Positions 8,772 to 17,795 of a DNA stretch of 64,000 bases are shown piece by piece. The DNA is taken from assembly GCA_963933055.1 (NCBI GenBank), contig CAWVSY010000009.1, positions 1 to 64,000 of the forward strand, given 5' to 3'. The notes beneath the pieces are model-generated. The model saw only the letters and a program-made list of their open reading frames with translations, was not told the DNA's origin and did no database searches. This stretch comes from Oleispira sp963933055 (GTDB taxonomy: Bacteria; Pseudomonadota; Gammaproteobacteria; Pseudomonadales; Oceanobacteraceae). The translations under genes were made by a program, and so were the position numbers. Within the stretch, counting starts at the first letter, position 1. Each line of letters begins with the position of its first letter.

Positions 8772-9105
8772 TGCTAACCCTCAGCAGAACCGATCTGCTA
8801 TAAATGTTTATTATCAACATTAAACTAACGCCATTTGATTGCCGAGCAACGATCATGATGATTGAGCTATATTTTCTCTCGCATTATATCGCGCGCACAA
8901 TGACCATACTATGGCAGATTGTCTACTCTATCGGGTAAGTTTCAATTGTTTTGGGTATACGTGATTTGTATTCTGCATTTTATAAGTCTTTTTATTAGAT
9001 AAATTTTTATTATTGTTATCATCCCTAATACTTAGTACCAGTGTACACGTAGACCAAAGGATTGTCAGTCCTTTGGCTTACTTAAAGTTACAATATACAG
9101 GCCGC
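8772..9105. promoter_or_regulatory. 334-base gene-free stretch upstream of the Agl/Glt-like operon
   Basis: No credible gene fits here. It must hold the promoter for the leftward operon starting at 8771 and the 3' end of the leftward CoxE-like gene that stops at 9106. The only structure I can support is the inverted repeat at 9054-9076; a convincing -35/-10 pair could not be chosen by eye in this AT-rich sequence. Confidence 0.4.
9054..9076 (-). terminator. Hairpin downstream of the CoxE-like gene
   Basis: CCAAAGGA (9054-9061) and TCCTTTGG (9069-9076) form a perfect 8-bp stem with a 7-base loop, 30 bases beyond the stop of the leftward gene. No T-run follows, so intrinsic termination is possible but weak. 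Confidence 0.4.
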
Positions 9106-10287
9106 CTAGCGACTCATCTCTTTCATTGCTTTTTCAAGGCCTTCCAGTGTTAATGAATACATCTGATCGTCAACAATCTGCTTGATAATGCCTAAAGATC
9201 CGCCATTCCCCCAATGACTCTCAGGCGCTGGATTAATCCAAACGACTTTATCAAACTTGTCTTTGATACGCTGCAACCAAACCGCACCGGCTTCATCGTT
9301 CCAGTGTTCAACACTGCCCCCCGTATGAGTTACCTCATAAGGGGCCATCATCGCATCACCGATGAATATGACTTTGTAATCGCTGGTATATTTATTTAAC
9401 AAATCCCAAGTCAGTGTTTGTTCATTAGTCCGGCGAATATTATTTTTCCATACCGACTCATACAAACAATTATGAAAATAGAAGGTTTCCATGTGTTTAA
9501 ATTCAGAGCGAGCAGCAGAAAACAACTCTTCACAGACTTTGACGTGAGGATCCATCGAGCCACCAATATCAAAGAACAATAAAACCTTGACGGCATTATG
9601 ACGCTCAGGCACAAGCTTCAGATCCAAAAAACCCGCATTACGCGCAGTGGAGGCGATGGTATCGTCTAAATCCAGCTTATCGGCCGCTCCAGTGCGGGCA
9701 AATTTTCGTAAGCGGCGCAAGGCTACTTTAATATTACGAATGCCTAACTGAATAGAATCATCTAAGTCTTTGTAGTTACGCTTTTCCCACACTTTTACTG
9801 CTTTTTTATGCCGTGATTGGCCTTGCTCAATGCGAAAACCTTCAGGATTGAAACCATTGGCACCAAAAGGCGACGTACCACCCGTGCCAATATTTTTATT
9901 ACCACCCTGATGACGTTTTTTCTGGTTTTCTAAGCGCTCTTTGAAAGCTTCAATGATTTCATCTAAATCGCCAAGACCTTTAATTGCATCCATTTCTTCC
10001 TGACTCATGATGCGTTCCATTTCTTTACGCATCCAATCGTCGGGAATAGACGGATCATCCATCGCTAGATCTAAGCTTTCGATACCTTCAAAATAATGAC
10101 CAAAAGCTTTGTCAAAGCGATCGTAATGACGCTCGTCTTTAACCAAGCACATTTTTGCCAAAACATAAAAGTCATCCAGATCTGCAAACGCTAAGTTCTT
10201 CTCAACCATCGCGATTAAATCTAGGTATTCACTTACGGAACAAGGCACCTTGGCCTTTCGTACCGTCATAAAAAAATCGATGAACAT
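9106..10287 (-). CDS. CoxE-like VWA domain protein
   Basis: A 393-residue soluble protein. The N-terminal third is helical (FFMTVRKAKVPCSVSEYLDL), followed by a Gly/Asn-rich linker at about residues 128-150. A von Willebrand A domain follows from about residue 233, with the MIDAS motif DIGGSMD (Asp240). This is the arrangement of CoxE/YehP-like proteins, which act with a MoxR AAA+ ATPase to insert metal or activate a client. The MoxR gene lies directly upstream, 32 bases away. The MIDAS has DxGxS rather than the usual DxSxS, as is common in the CoxE group. The client complex is unknown; no carbon-monoxide dehydrogenase genes are nearby. Confidence 0.88.
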   Translation of the reverse strand: MFIDFFMTVRKAKVPCSVSEYLDLIAMVEKNLAFADLDDFYVLAKMCLVKDERHYDRFDKAFGHYFEGIESLDLAMDDPSIPDDWMRKEMERIMSQEEMDAIKGLGDLDEIIEAFKERLENQKKRHQGGNKNIGTGGTSPFGANGFNPEGFRIEQGQSRHKKAVKVWEKRNYKDLDDSIQLGIRNIKVALRRLRKFARTGAADKLDLDDTIASTARNAGFLDLKLVPERHNAVKVLLFFDIGGSMDPHVKVCEELFSAARSEFKHMETFYFHNCLYESVWKNNIRRTNEQTLTWDLLNKYTSDYKVIFIGDAMMAPYEVTHTGGSVEHWNDEAGAVWLQRIKDKFDKVVWINPAPESHWGNGGSLGIIKQIVDDQMYSLTLEGLEKAMKEMSR

Positions 10288-10319
10288 ATCGAATCCCTCT
10301 AGTTAGTGGCCGAAGAGTA

Positions 10320-11162
10320 TTAACCTCGGCGACGGCTCATAAAGGCCAGCTTTTCTAATAGCTGTACATCTTGTTCATTTTTAACCAAAGCGCCAGCCAT
10401 CGGCGGAATTGCTTTTGTCCTATCAGTATCGCGTAATAAATCCACACCGATTTCATCAGCCATTAATAGTTTCAGCCAATCAATCAATTCAGACGTAGAA
10501 GGCTTTTTCTTCAAACCTGGAACTTTACGGATATCGAAAAACACTTCCATTGCTTCTTTTACTAAAGAGGCTTGGATATTAGGATAATGAACATCCACAA
10601 TTTTCATCATGGTTTCTTTGGATGGGAAATCGATGTAGTGGAAAAAGCAGCGACGCAAGAAAGCGTCAGGCAATTCTTTTTCATTATTACTGGTGATTAA
10701 AATGATTGGGCGATGTTTAGCAATGATACGCTCTTGGGTTTCGTAGCAATAAAACTCCATCTTATCGAGTTCTAATAGCAGGTCGTTTGGAAACTCAATA
10801 TCGGCTTTATCAATTTCATCAATCAATAAAACAACCGGTTTATCCGCAGTGAAAGCTTCCCACAACTTACCTTTAACAATGTAGTTCTTAATATCATGAA
10901 CTTTATCATTGCCCAATTGTGAATCGCGCAAACGTGAAACCGCATCGTACTCATATAGCCCCTGATGAGCCTTAGTCGTACTTTTGATATGCCACTGAAT
11001 CAACTCAGTGCCTAAAGATTCTGCTAACTGTTCTGCTAGCATGGTTTTACCGGTCCCAGGCTCGCCTTTTAATAATAGCGGGCGCTGAAGAGTAATCGCA
11101 GCATTCACCGCCATTTGCAACTCAGGCGTTGCAACGTATTCGTTGGTACCTTGAAATTTCAT
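10320..11162 (-). CDS. MoxR-family AAA+ ATPase
   Basis: A 280-residue AAA+ protein with Walker A GEPGTGKT (residues 33-40), Walker B VLLIDEIDKAD near residue 115 and the sensor-1 string ILITSNNEKELPDAFLRRCF. Length and motifs match MoxR/CoxD ATPases. It is followed by a CoxE-like VWA gene and preceded by a second, membrane-bound VWA gene, the standard MoxR-VWA chaperone pairing. Such pairs mature or activate partner complexes in an ATP-dependent way (RavA-ViaA, CoxD-CoxE, NorQ-NorD). Which client is served is not shown by the sequence. Confidence 0.9.
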   Translation of the reverse strand: MKFQGTNEYVATPELQMAVNAAITLQRPLLLKGEPGTGKTMLAEQLAESLGTELIQWHIKSTTKAHQGLYEYDAVSRLRDSQLGNDKVHDIKNYIVKGKLWEAFTADKPVVLLIDEIDKADIEFPNDLLLELDKMEFYCYETQERIIAKHRPIILITSNNEKELPDAFLRRCFFHYIDFPSKETMMKIVDVHYPNIQASLVKEAMEVFFDIRKVPGLKKKPSTSELIDWLKLLMADEIGVDLLRDTDRTKAIPPMAGALVKNEQDVQLLEKLAFMSRRRG

Positions 11163-11257
11163 AATAACCTCTAGCAGAATTTAATATTGTCGCAGTATAA
11201 GGGCATAAAGCCCCTTGCAACAAGATGCGCCACTCTGCTAGAGCATATTATTAGACA

Positions 11258-13564
11258 TTAATCCTTTTTATCGCTATCAAACTCCCCCCAAGAGTCGTCG
11301 TCAGTATCAACATCATCATCAGGGTCGATAGAGAAATCCTCATCAAAACCAATACTCTCATCCACTGCCGGTTTTGCGGCTTCGGATGCTGAATCTAAAC
11401 TGCCCGCATCACCTGGCCCAGAAAGCTCATCACCTTGAGAACCGTCAGCCACGGGAATTATTTCTTCTTCATCACCCTCATCCAAAGAATCAAAATCACC
11501 TGCTAAATCGTCTTCTAAAGCATCAAGATCCGCAATGGCGTCTTCATTCATACTGGTTTGAGCATCGGCGGTAGCATTGGATTTACGCAACATAAACCAC
11601 CACACACCCGCACCAATAATCGCGACATTGAATAAAACCAAAATCAGGTAAACCCACCAAGCCAAACCGTCATCACCTTCTTCCACGTCGGGCGCTTCTT
11701 GTTCAACAACCTCTATCTTTTTAGCCGCCTCATCCACCTTAGAGACTTCTTCCATCGTAATCTTAGGTGCTATGTCGTCGACTTCTGGGGTTTTAACTTC
11801 ATCTTCTTTAGCCTCAACCTCTGCTATTTGATTCTCTTCAGCTTCAGCATTGTCAGTGACGGCATCTTCCTCTACGGTATCATCCGCCCCTTGAGCATCC
11901 TCAACCACAATATCTTCTACTGGCTCGACCGCTGAAACGACAACCTCTGGTTTGGCGGTGATAATAGGTAGATCAAAAAGTATTTCATCCGGCTTTACTT
12001 TGAAATTTTTACCACTTTGCGTAATGCCGCGAATGTTCAAATCAACACTGTATTTACCCGCCCCTTTTGTGGGTGCTATTTCACTAATCCAAGCCTGAGC
12101 ATCGGCATCATAAGTTACAGATTGGATGATCGTATTATCATCAGGACTTTTAATTTTCGCGATGACTCGAGATCGCTCAATATCCAAATTGTCAGATAAT
12201 GCTTTTACTTCAATGCGATAAACACCCTTCTCTTCATCAGGTTCATGATTAATTTCAATTGGCTGAATCATGGTCATGGAGAAGCTGCGCTTACGTTGAA
12301 ATGTGCGCCCCTCTATAACGACATCTACTTGATAACTGCCAAGCTCTTTTAGTCGATATAACCCTTCTCGATAAATACCGTCGGTAGGTGGATTTTCTGG
12401 ATCAGAAAGTATTTTACTGCCATCACGACCACTCGCAGTGACGACTTTCATTGTCACATCAGTGAGGCGCAATATTTCAGCCTTTTTAATCACTTCTCCT
12501 TCATTCATCAATTTAATGGCGACGTCTAACTTATCTCCCGGAAAAATGGTTGCGGGTATCCCCTCTACACTGACCGCAAGGTCTGACAAGATGGTGACTC
12601 TATTGGATGGATCTAAGTCGGCCTCAGCAATCCACGTTCCAGACTCTGGTTGCTTTATTGTCATTAAGTCGAAACGTACATCTTTATGCCAGCGTACATT
12701 TTCAGGATGATCGAGTGCGGTGTAGCGATGACCACTAGGCGTCAATAACGCCGATTCGCCCGTGCCTTTCGTCGATTTAAAAATGAGCGCAGTAAATTCA
12801 TTCACACTGTCATCGATGACAAAGGTATTATCTTCCATTGGCACTTGTTCTGCTGGAACTGCGCGATCAAAGGCACGCAAGAAAGCTTTCATCAACTGCT
12901 CAGCATTGGTCGCCTGAGAATAAAGCCCCTCTGTTTCAAGCGCTATTTGTTGCAATAAATTTTTATCGGCCAAATCCGACAATGCCAGCGTATGAATATT
13001 CGCGCCAGCCGTCCGATATTTCCCCAAGACCTCAGACATTAATTTTTTCAGCGCCAAGGTATTCTTTTGCTCTCCTTGAGGGTCATTATTGCTTGCCATA
13101 TCAACCTTGCCGTCGGTCAATAAGATGATGCTTTGCTGAAAGCCACTATCAGAGTTCAAGCCCCAAGCCGCATCATTTAAGGCTCCCGCAAGATTGGTTT
13201 GCAACCCTACCGAGGTAATATTTAACGCTGACTTTTTCGCTCTCTTGCGCCATTGATCATCAACAACCGCAACAGGAACAAGATTATTAACATATTTCCC
13301 AAAAGTCCAAATACCCGCCTGAGCACCTTCTGGCATAAGTTCTAATAATAAATTAAGCGCAGGGATACGCAGATTGCTCGGATCGGTTTGCTTCATGCTA
13401 CCCGATATATCAATAATGATACGAACATCGAAAGGGAGATTTTTATTATCTTCTTTTAGTTCAGCCGCAAAAGCAGGACTTGGCTTTAATAAAAAAGGCA
13501 ATAAGAAGGATAATAAAAGGAAGGCAATAAGCCTTCCCCCCGAATATTTAAGATCTCTGAGCAT
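11258..13564 (-). CDS. Membrane-anchored VWA protein with acidic cytoplasmic tail (TIGR03503-like)
   Basis: A 768-residue protein with an N-terminal signal/anchor (about residues 10-34) and a VWA domain at about 45-235 with MIDAS DISGSMKQT (Asp52). A beta-rich middle (about 260-540) resembles Ig-like modules. Then come a Glu/Asp/Val-rich stretch, a membrane helix near residues 645-670 (WWVYLILVLFNVAIIGAGVW) and a very acidic C-terminal tail of about 95 residues. The plan matches the marine gammaproteobacterial family TIGR03503 as I remember it. A GGAG ribosome site precedes the start. It lies upstream of MoxR and CoxE-like genes, so the three may form one ATPase/adhesion-type module in the envelope. 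Confidence 0.82.
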   Translation of the reverse strand: MLRDLKYSGGRLIAFLLLSFLLPFLLKPSPAFAAELKEDNKNLPFDVRIIIDISGSMKQTDPSNLRIPALNLLLELMPEGAQAGIWTFGKYVNNLVPVAVVDDQWRKRAKKSALNITSVGLQTNLAGALNDAAWGLNSDSGFQQSIILLTDGKVDMASNNDPQGEQKNTLALKKLMSEVLGKYRTAGANIHTLALSDLADKNLLQQIALETEGLYSQATNAEQLMKAFLRAFDRAVPAEQVPMEDNTFVIDDSVNEFTALIFKSTKGTGESALLTPSGHRYTALDHPENVRWHKDVRFDLMTIKQPESGTWIAEADLDPSNRVTILSDLAVSVEGIPATIFPGDKLDVAIKLMNEGEVIKKAEILRLTDVTMKVVTASGRDGSKILSDPENPPTDGIYREGLYRLKELGSYQVDVVIEGRTFQRKRSFSMTMIQPIEINHEPDEEKGVYRIEVKALSDNLDIERSRVIAKIKSPDDNTIIQSVTYDADAQAWISEIAPTKGAGKYSVDLNIRGITQSGKNFKVKPDEILFDLPIITAKPEVVVSAVEPVEDIVVEDAQGADDTVEEDAVTDNAEAEENQIAEVEAKEDEVKTPEVDDIAPKITMEEVSKVDEAAKKIEVVEQEAPDVEEGDDGLAWWVYLILVLFNVAIIGAGVWWFMLRKSNATADAQTSMNEDAIADLDALEDDLAGDFDSLDEGDEEEIIPVADGSQGDELSGPGDAGSLDSASEAAKPAVDESIGFDEDFSIDPDDDVDTDDDSWGEFDSDKKD

Positions 13565-13591
13565 TTCAGAACTCCAACAGGGGGAAATAAC

Positions 13592-14260
13592 TTACAAAGT
13601 CGACTCTAAAACACGACGACCATTTTCAGTGATGTGCCAACGCACACCGTCTTTGCCACTGACTTTACCCGCCAGACTGCGTACCGTTAAAACATTCAAT
13701 GTTTTAAGAACGGTGCTTTCATCTTGGTTTACTTCGCGGCATAAGCCCGCCAAAGAACGGAAAATAAAGCGGCCACTTGATAAAATTTTCAGTACGCTGG
13801 TAGACGTAACATCCAATTCATCTTGCACATTCAACAGACTTGGATCTTGAACATTTACATCTTGCTCAGTCTCCGTATCAATCAACGGCATCAAGTTAGT
13901 CTGAATCATACGTAGGTCATGCTGAACTTCTTCAGCGCGTTGCTTAGCAACCTGAGCTTCGTTAAAAATTCGATCCGATAGGTTATCAATCACAAAGCGA
14001 GATAATAACGCTGAGATCAAACAAAAACCGGTAAAGATCAATAATCTCGAAGGATCGCCTTGGCTTTCCAGTACGAGCTCACTATTCACTAAGTCCAATA
14101 CAACGGGCACCAAGAAAGAGGCACCTACTCCGACCACCAAGAATCTTGGTAAGCTTGACGCATCCGGATCCTTTTCGCCGTACAAATAGTAATTGACTAA
14201 CCCACCAAAAATGCCTGCAAGCAGCATTACGGTTGCCATGATAAAAATATGATTTGCCAT
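13592..14260 (-). CDS. Membrane protein with C-terminal winged-helix domain
   Basis: About 222 residues from the ATG at 14260 (an in-frame ATG five codons upstream is also possible). Residues 1-90 contain about three membrane helices. A helical linker (about 95-135, EAQVAKQRAEEVQHDLRMIQ) leads to a C-terminal region (about 145-222) that reads as a winged helix-turn-helix: VLKILSSGRFIFRSLAGLCREV and LNVLTVRSLAGKV, ending WHITENGRRVL. Similar proteins are annotated as YEATS-associated helix-containing proteins, but I cannot verify that here. It starts the MoxR/VWA cluster, 27 bases from the VWA gene, and may be a membrane-bound regulator or a coupling subunit. Confidence 0.7.
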   Translation of the reverse strand: MANHIFIMATVMLLAGIFGGLVNYYLYGEKDPDASSLPRFLVVGVGASFLVPVVLDLVNSELVLESQGDPSRLLIFTGFCLISALLSRFVIDNLSDRIFNEAQVAKQRAEEVQHDLRMIQTNLMPLIDTETEQDVNVQDPSLLNVQDELDVTSTSVLKILSSGRFIFRSLAGLCREVNQDESTVLKTLNVLTVRSLAGKVSGKDGVRWHITENGRRVLESTL

Positions 14261-14427
14261 CTTTTGACCTCTCATCCATTAGAGTGTGAATTCATTTCAC
14301 TCCCTAAATAAAGCTCCAATTACATTAGAAAGACGCAGCGACATCGAGCGTTCCTGCTTTAAAATTAGCAAAGAATCTCAAATTAGCCATCGAGAATGAG
14401 AAAAAAATCACAAATTTGAATGAGTTA

Positions 14428-14450
14428 GCGTTATTTTAGTGAAATAACGC
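14428..14450 (-). terminator. Hairpin after the small membrane protein gene
   Basis: GCGTTATTT and AAATAACGC form a perfect 9-bp stem with a 5-base loop, 11 bases beyond the stop of the leftward gene ending at 14462. It lacks an immediate T-run, though a T-rich stretch occurs about 20 bases further on. Probable end of the ycgN-ycgL-rnd transcription unit. Confidence 0.45.
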
Positions 14451-14461
14451 GTCACCAGAGG

Positions 14462-14863
14462 TCAATCTTGAGAGCGATATTTTGCCCGAAAGAAGTTAAA
14501 TAATGACAGGAGAGACATTAAGATTAAGCCTAAAATTAGACCGATAAGCATGTAAATAACAGCATCTAAGAAAGACGCATTTTTTTCTAATAAGCCACGA
14601 AACAATATGACTAAGAACGCGGGAGCATAATTGCTCACCTCACCATTAAAAATGCCCGCTTCCGACTGAATAGGGTCTAGAGGGGCTGGGGTGAATAATA
14701 AAACAGCGCCGATAATACGAATAAAGGCTTTCATATCTTTCTGTACAATCCAGAAAAACATTTTATTCCAGGCCCAAAAACAGCCCAATGCCGATAAGCC
14801 GTATAAGGCCCACTGAACAGGGCCATTAAACATTAAGCTTTCCATATTATGTGGCTCTGCCAC
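14462..14863 (-). CDS. Small membrane protein of unknown function
   Basis: Up to 133 residues, with about three membrane segments (residues 16-35, 45-62 and 95-122) and a basic C-terminus. The first ATG (14863) overlaps the end of ycgN by 31 bases; in-frame ATGs at 14845 and 14833 would shorten the overlap, and I cannot choose between them. No motif I recognise. Its position after ycgN suggests co-transcription only. Confidence 0.6.
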   Translation of the reverse strand: MAEPHNMESLMFNGPVQWALYGLSALGCFWAWNKMFFWIVQKDMKAFIRIIGAVLLFTPAPLDPIQSEAGIFNGEVSNYAPAFLVILFRGLLEKNASFLDAVIYMLIGLILGLILMSLLSLFNFFRAKYRSQD

Positions 14864-15273
14864 TCCTCCTCAGGCACCTTATCGTCAGGCACTCCCTTGC
14901 CTTGCAAAGAAATTTCAGCCTTGTGAACGGAGTCAGGATCGCCACTAATTAATGGATGCCAATCGTACAAAGGTTTGCCTTCGGCAACCAAACGATAAGC
15001 ACAAGTATCGGGCAACCAATGAAAGCTTTCCGCTTGCTCTGGGGTTAACCAAATGCACTCAGGGACTTTTTCATTACGGGTTTGATACACGGTGCAAGAG
15101 CAATCATTTTTATCAAGGTAACGACAATGAATATCGGTGTAATACACCTCATCGGTATCCTCGTCTTCTAATTTATGCAAACAACAACGAGCACAGCCAT
15201 CACAGAGTGACTCCCACTCCTGTTTAGACATCTGCTTCAACGTCTTAGTTTTCCAGAAAGGTTGGGCGCTCAC
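14833..15273 (-). CDS. ycgN: YcgN-family cysteine-cluster protein (UPF0260)
   Basis: A 146-residue protein with the cysteine pattern of the YkgJ/YcgN group: CDGCARCCLHK near residues 24-34, later single Cys in HCRYLDKNDCSCTVY, then VPECIWLTP and DTCAYRLV. These cysteines probably bind a metal or Fe-S centre. The family is widespread in gammaproteobacteria and usually sits beside ycgL and rnd, exactly as here. Its start overlaps the end of ycgL by four bases. The biochemical function is not established. Confidence 0.92.
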   Translation of the reverse strand: MSAQPFWKTKTLKQMSKQEWESLCDGCARCCLHKLEDEDTDEVYYTDIHCRYLDKNDCSCTVYQTRNEKVPECIWLTPEQAESFHWLPDTCAYRLVAEGKPLYDWHPLISGDPDSVHKAEISLQGKGVPDDKVPEEEWQSHIIWKA

Positions 15274-15563
15274 TCGTCTTTATCTCGCTTACAAAATACA
15301 TCTAAGCCTAAACCAAGCTCTTCTTTTGGCGGTGGAAGCTGCAGGTAGAAACCTTTTTCTTCAATCGATGCCAAAACCTTTGCCGCCTCAGCTCGAGCCA
15401 ACTTACGCTCTTCTGTGATGATTAGCTTAGTTACTAATTCAGGGCGTCCAAAAGTCTCCAACAGCACTTCTGGCACCTTTGATAAATCATCTTTCAAAGA
15501 GACGTAAAGATAAGTCTCTTCCTTGCGACGACTTTTATAAATATTACACAGCAGTTTTGTCAT
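15270..15563 (-). CDS. ycgL: YcgL domain protein (UPF0745)
   Basis: A 97-residue protein with the YcgL signature opening (LLCNIYKSRRKEETYLYVS) and the closing YLQLPPPKEE string found across the family. It lies six bases after rnd and overlaps ycgN, the conserved rnd-ycgL-ycgN order. The family has a small alpha/beta fold and no firmly established role. Confidence 0.92.
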   Translation of the reverse strand: MTKLLCNIYKSRRKEETYLYVSLKDDLSKVPEVLLETFGRPELVTKLIITEERKLARAEAAKVLASIEEKGFYLQLPPPKEELGLGLDVFCKRDKDE

Positions 15564-15569
15564 AAGTCT

Positions 15570-16727
15570 CTATACCACGCCCAGATCTATTTGATTCAAA
15601 TAATCCAACAAATCGTCGGCAATTTCTGTTTTTCGCCAGCCTAATAAAGGCTCTGGCAAAGAATAAGGGCCGCGAGGATACCCAGATCGAATCAAGGCTT
15701 CCAGTGTTTTCTTTTTCACTAGCATGTCAGCGGGGATGTCTAACGTATCAGCGTATGCTGAAACGCGTTTTTTAAGCGCCTTCAGTTCCTCGCCCGCTTG
15801 CGGAGAGAGTGGTTTTTGCAAAGCATCCGGCCAAACGGAATCATCAACGTCCAACGTTTCAGCAATAACCGCTAAGGCTTCTTCACCGACTCGCTGTCGC
15901 ACATTAGCTTTCATGCCAGCGCGCGCAAGATCACCAAGATGCTTTGGCTGAAAGCGCGCCATATTCCACAAAACGTTATCAGCAACCACCTGCGAGCGTG
16001 GCACATTCCACATACGTGCGGTTTTTTCACGCCAAATGGTTACTTGCTGCAAAACATATTGCTCTTGCGGGCGTAACTTCCAGGCCAGCTTAACCTTACG
16101 ATACTGCTGACTATAATCATCACTAATCTGGCCAGCGTCTAATAAACGATGACAATCTTCTTGCCACCAAGTTAAACGCTCCATTGTTATTAACAAATCA
16201 ACCAATCGCGCGTAACATTGGTGCAAATAAAACACATCAGCCACGGCATACTTCACCTGCTGAGGACGAAGCGGTCTTTGCAGCCAATCAGAGCGAGTCT
16301 CACCCTTATCAATATCGATATCCAATACGGCTTTCACTAAGCGCTGAAAGCCCATAATGCCACCCAAGCTTGCCAATGCTGCACCAATTTGAGTATCTGC
16401 AACAGGCCTCGGGGTTGTGCCCGTTAGGCGATGACACACTTCCAAATCTTCAGAACAAGCATGAAAAACTTTGACGACCTGCTGGTTTTCAAGCAGCTCT
16501 GCAAAGCTTGACCAATCAGTAATCAATAGCGGATCGATCAAATAACAATCTGAGTTATCAGCCACCTGAACCAAACCGGCCTTAGGAAAAAAAGTGGACG
16601 TGCGAACGAATTCTGTATCAAGGGATATAAAAGCTTGCTGCTGCCATAACTCACAGTACTGGGCTAAACCATCGTCAGTCGTGATCCAGATGGGCTGGGG
16701 AATCGAATCCAAAATATTATTGCTCAT
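15570..16727 (-). CDS. rnd: Ribonuclease D
   Basis: A 385-residue 3'-5' exoribonuclease of the DEDDy class that trims tRNA and other stable RNA 3' ends. Exo I is in FISLDTEFVRTSTFFP (about residues 34-49), Exo II in VVKVFHACSEDLEVC and Exo III in VKYAVADVFYLHQCY, giving the D-E-D-D-Y set. An HRDC domain follows from about residue 210. Length is close to that of E. coli RNase D (375). It begins a rightmost-first unit rnd-ycgL-ycgN and lies 32 bases after recR. Confidence 0.96.
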   Translation of the reverse strand: MSNNILDSIPQPIWITTDDGLAQYCELWQQQAFISLDTEFVRTSTFFPKAGLVQVADNSDCYLIDPLLITDWSSFAELLENQQVVKVFHACSEDLEVCHRLTGTTPRPVADTQIGAALASLGGIMGFQRLVKAVLDIDIDKGETRSDWLQRPLRPQQVKYAVADVFYLHQCYARLVDLLITMERLTWWQEDCHRLLDAGQISDDYSQQYRKVKLAWKLRPQEQYVLQQVTIWREKTARMWNVPRSQVVADNVLWNMARFQPKHLGDLARAGMKANVRQRVGEEALAVIAETLDVDDSVWPDALQKPLSPQAGEELKALKKRVSAYADTLDIPADMLVKKKTLEALIRSGYPRGPYSLPEPLLGWRKTEIADDLLDYLNQIDLGVV

Positions 16728-16759
16728 TTAATAAAATGCTTATTACGTCTAATAAAAAC

Positions 16760-17362
16760 TTAGCTCATTACCCGGCGACCGGTTAATGCATGATTTAAAG
16801 TACCACCATCAACCAGATCTAACTCACCCCCCATAGGGATACCATGAGCAATCCGACTAACAACAATACTGGCAGGTAACATATCCATAATAAACTGAGC
16901 AGTCGCCTCACCTTCGACGGTAGGGTTGGTTGCGACAATCACTTCTTTAATTGACTGAGATTCCACTTTACGCTTCAAGTCAGCCAATCCAAGTTCATTC
17001 GGGCCAATACCATCAATAGGTGAAAGATGGCCATACAGTACGAAATATTGGCCACTAAAATCAACACCCTGCTCTAGCGCTAGCACATCAGATGGCGATT
17101 CAACAACACAAAGCGATTCGGTCGAACGCTGGCCATCACTGCAAATTGGGCAAAGTTCTTCTTCGGCGTAATTCCGACATGAAGCACAATGACACAATTT
17201 ACTCATTGCCTGCAGCAAGCTATTGCTCAAACGCTCAGCACCCAAACGGTCTTTTTCCAAAAGATACAATGCCATACGCTGAGCCGTTTTTGGACCAACA
17301 CCTGGCAGTATTTGAAAAGAGTCAATTAACTGCTGCAATGAAGCAGGCAACTTTATAGCCAT
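16760..17362 (-). CDS. recR: Recombination mediator RecR
   Basis: A 200-residue protein with the RecR helix-hairpin-helix (LPGVGPKTAQRMALYLL), a four-cysteine zinc finger (CHCASCRNYAEEELCPIC) and a Toprim domain starting SLCVVESPSDVLALE. It acts with RecO and RecF to load RecA on SSB-coated gaps. The dnaX-ybaB-recR order seen here is conserved in gammaproteobacteria. A 60-base gap with an inverted repeat separates it from ybaB. Confidence 0.97.
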   Translation of the reverse strand: MAIKLPASLQQLIDSFQILPGVGPKTAQRMALYLLEKDRLGAERLSNSLLQAMSKLCHCASCRNYAEEELCPICSDGQRSTESLCVVESPSDVLALEQGVDFSGQYFVLYGHLSPIDGIGPNELGLADLKRKVESQSIKEVIVATNPTVEGEATAQFIMDMLPASIVVSRIAHGIPMGGELDLVDGGTLNHALTGRRVMS

Positions 17363-17394
17363 GTAATCATCTTATTTAATGTGAACGTTACGGC

Positions 17395-17415
17395 TTAATG
17401 CTGTGGAAGCATTAA
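17395..17415 (-). other. Inverted repeat between ybaB and recR
   Basis: TTAATGCT and AGCATTAA form a perfect 8-bp stem around a 5-base loop. There is no T-run on the minus strand, so it is more likely an mRNA processing or stability element than a terminator. Confidence 0.4.
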
Positions 17416-17422
17416 ACACTGC

Positions 17423-17749
17423 TTAAAAAGGAAGCTTCATACCCGGCGGTAAACCCATGCCAGCCGTCATTGAAGACATTTGGCTTTGGTTTTTCTCTTC
17501 TATTTTACGCACGGCGTCGTTTACAGCAGCGGCTAATAGATCTTCCAATAATTCTTTATCTTCGCCCATGACGCTATCATCTAGCTCAACACGCTTAACA
17601 TCATGACGGCCTGTCATGGTTATTTTAACAAGACCTGCACCCGACTCACCGGTTACTTCAGAATTAGCCAGCTCTTCTTGCGCTTTTTGCATTTTCTCTT
17701 GCATTTGCTGGGCTTGCTTCATCAAATTGCCCATTCCACCTTTCATCAT
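17423..17749 (-). CDS. ybaB: YbaB/EbfC nucleoid-associated protein
   Basis: A 108-residue DNA-binding protein. It has the family's Met/Gln-rich N-terminal helix ([18 protein letters not shown]), the core strand [18 protein letters not shown] and the Met/Gly-rich tail ([15 protein letters not shown]). EbfC/YbaB dimers bind DNA broadly and affect nucleoid structure. It lies between dnaX and recR, the usual order. Confidence 0.96.
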   Translation of the reverse strand: MMKGGMGNLMKQAQQMQEKMQKAQEELANSEVTGESGAGLVKITMTGRHDVKRVELDDSVMGEDKELLEDLLAAAVNDAVRKIEEKNQSQMSSMTAGMGLPPGMKLPF

Positions 17750-17795
17750 AATACTTACCTCTATAACTATTTTTTAAACTGTGTATTTAGCCAAT

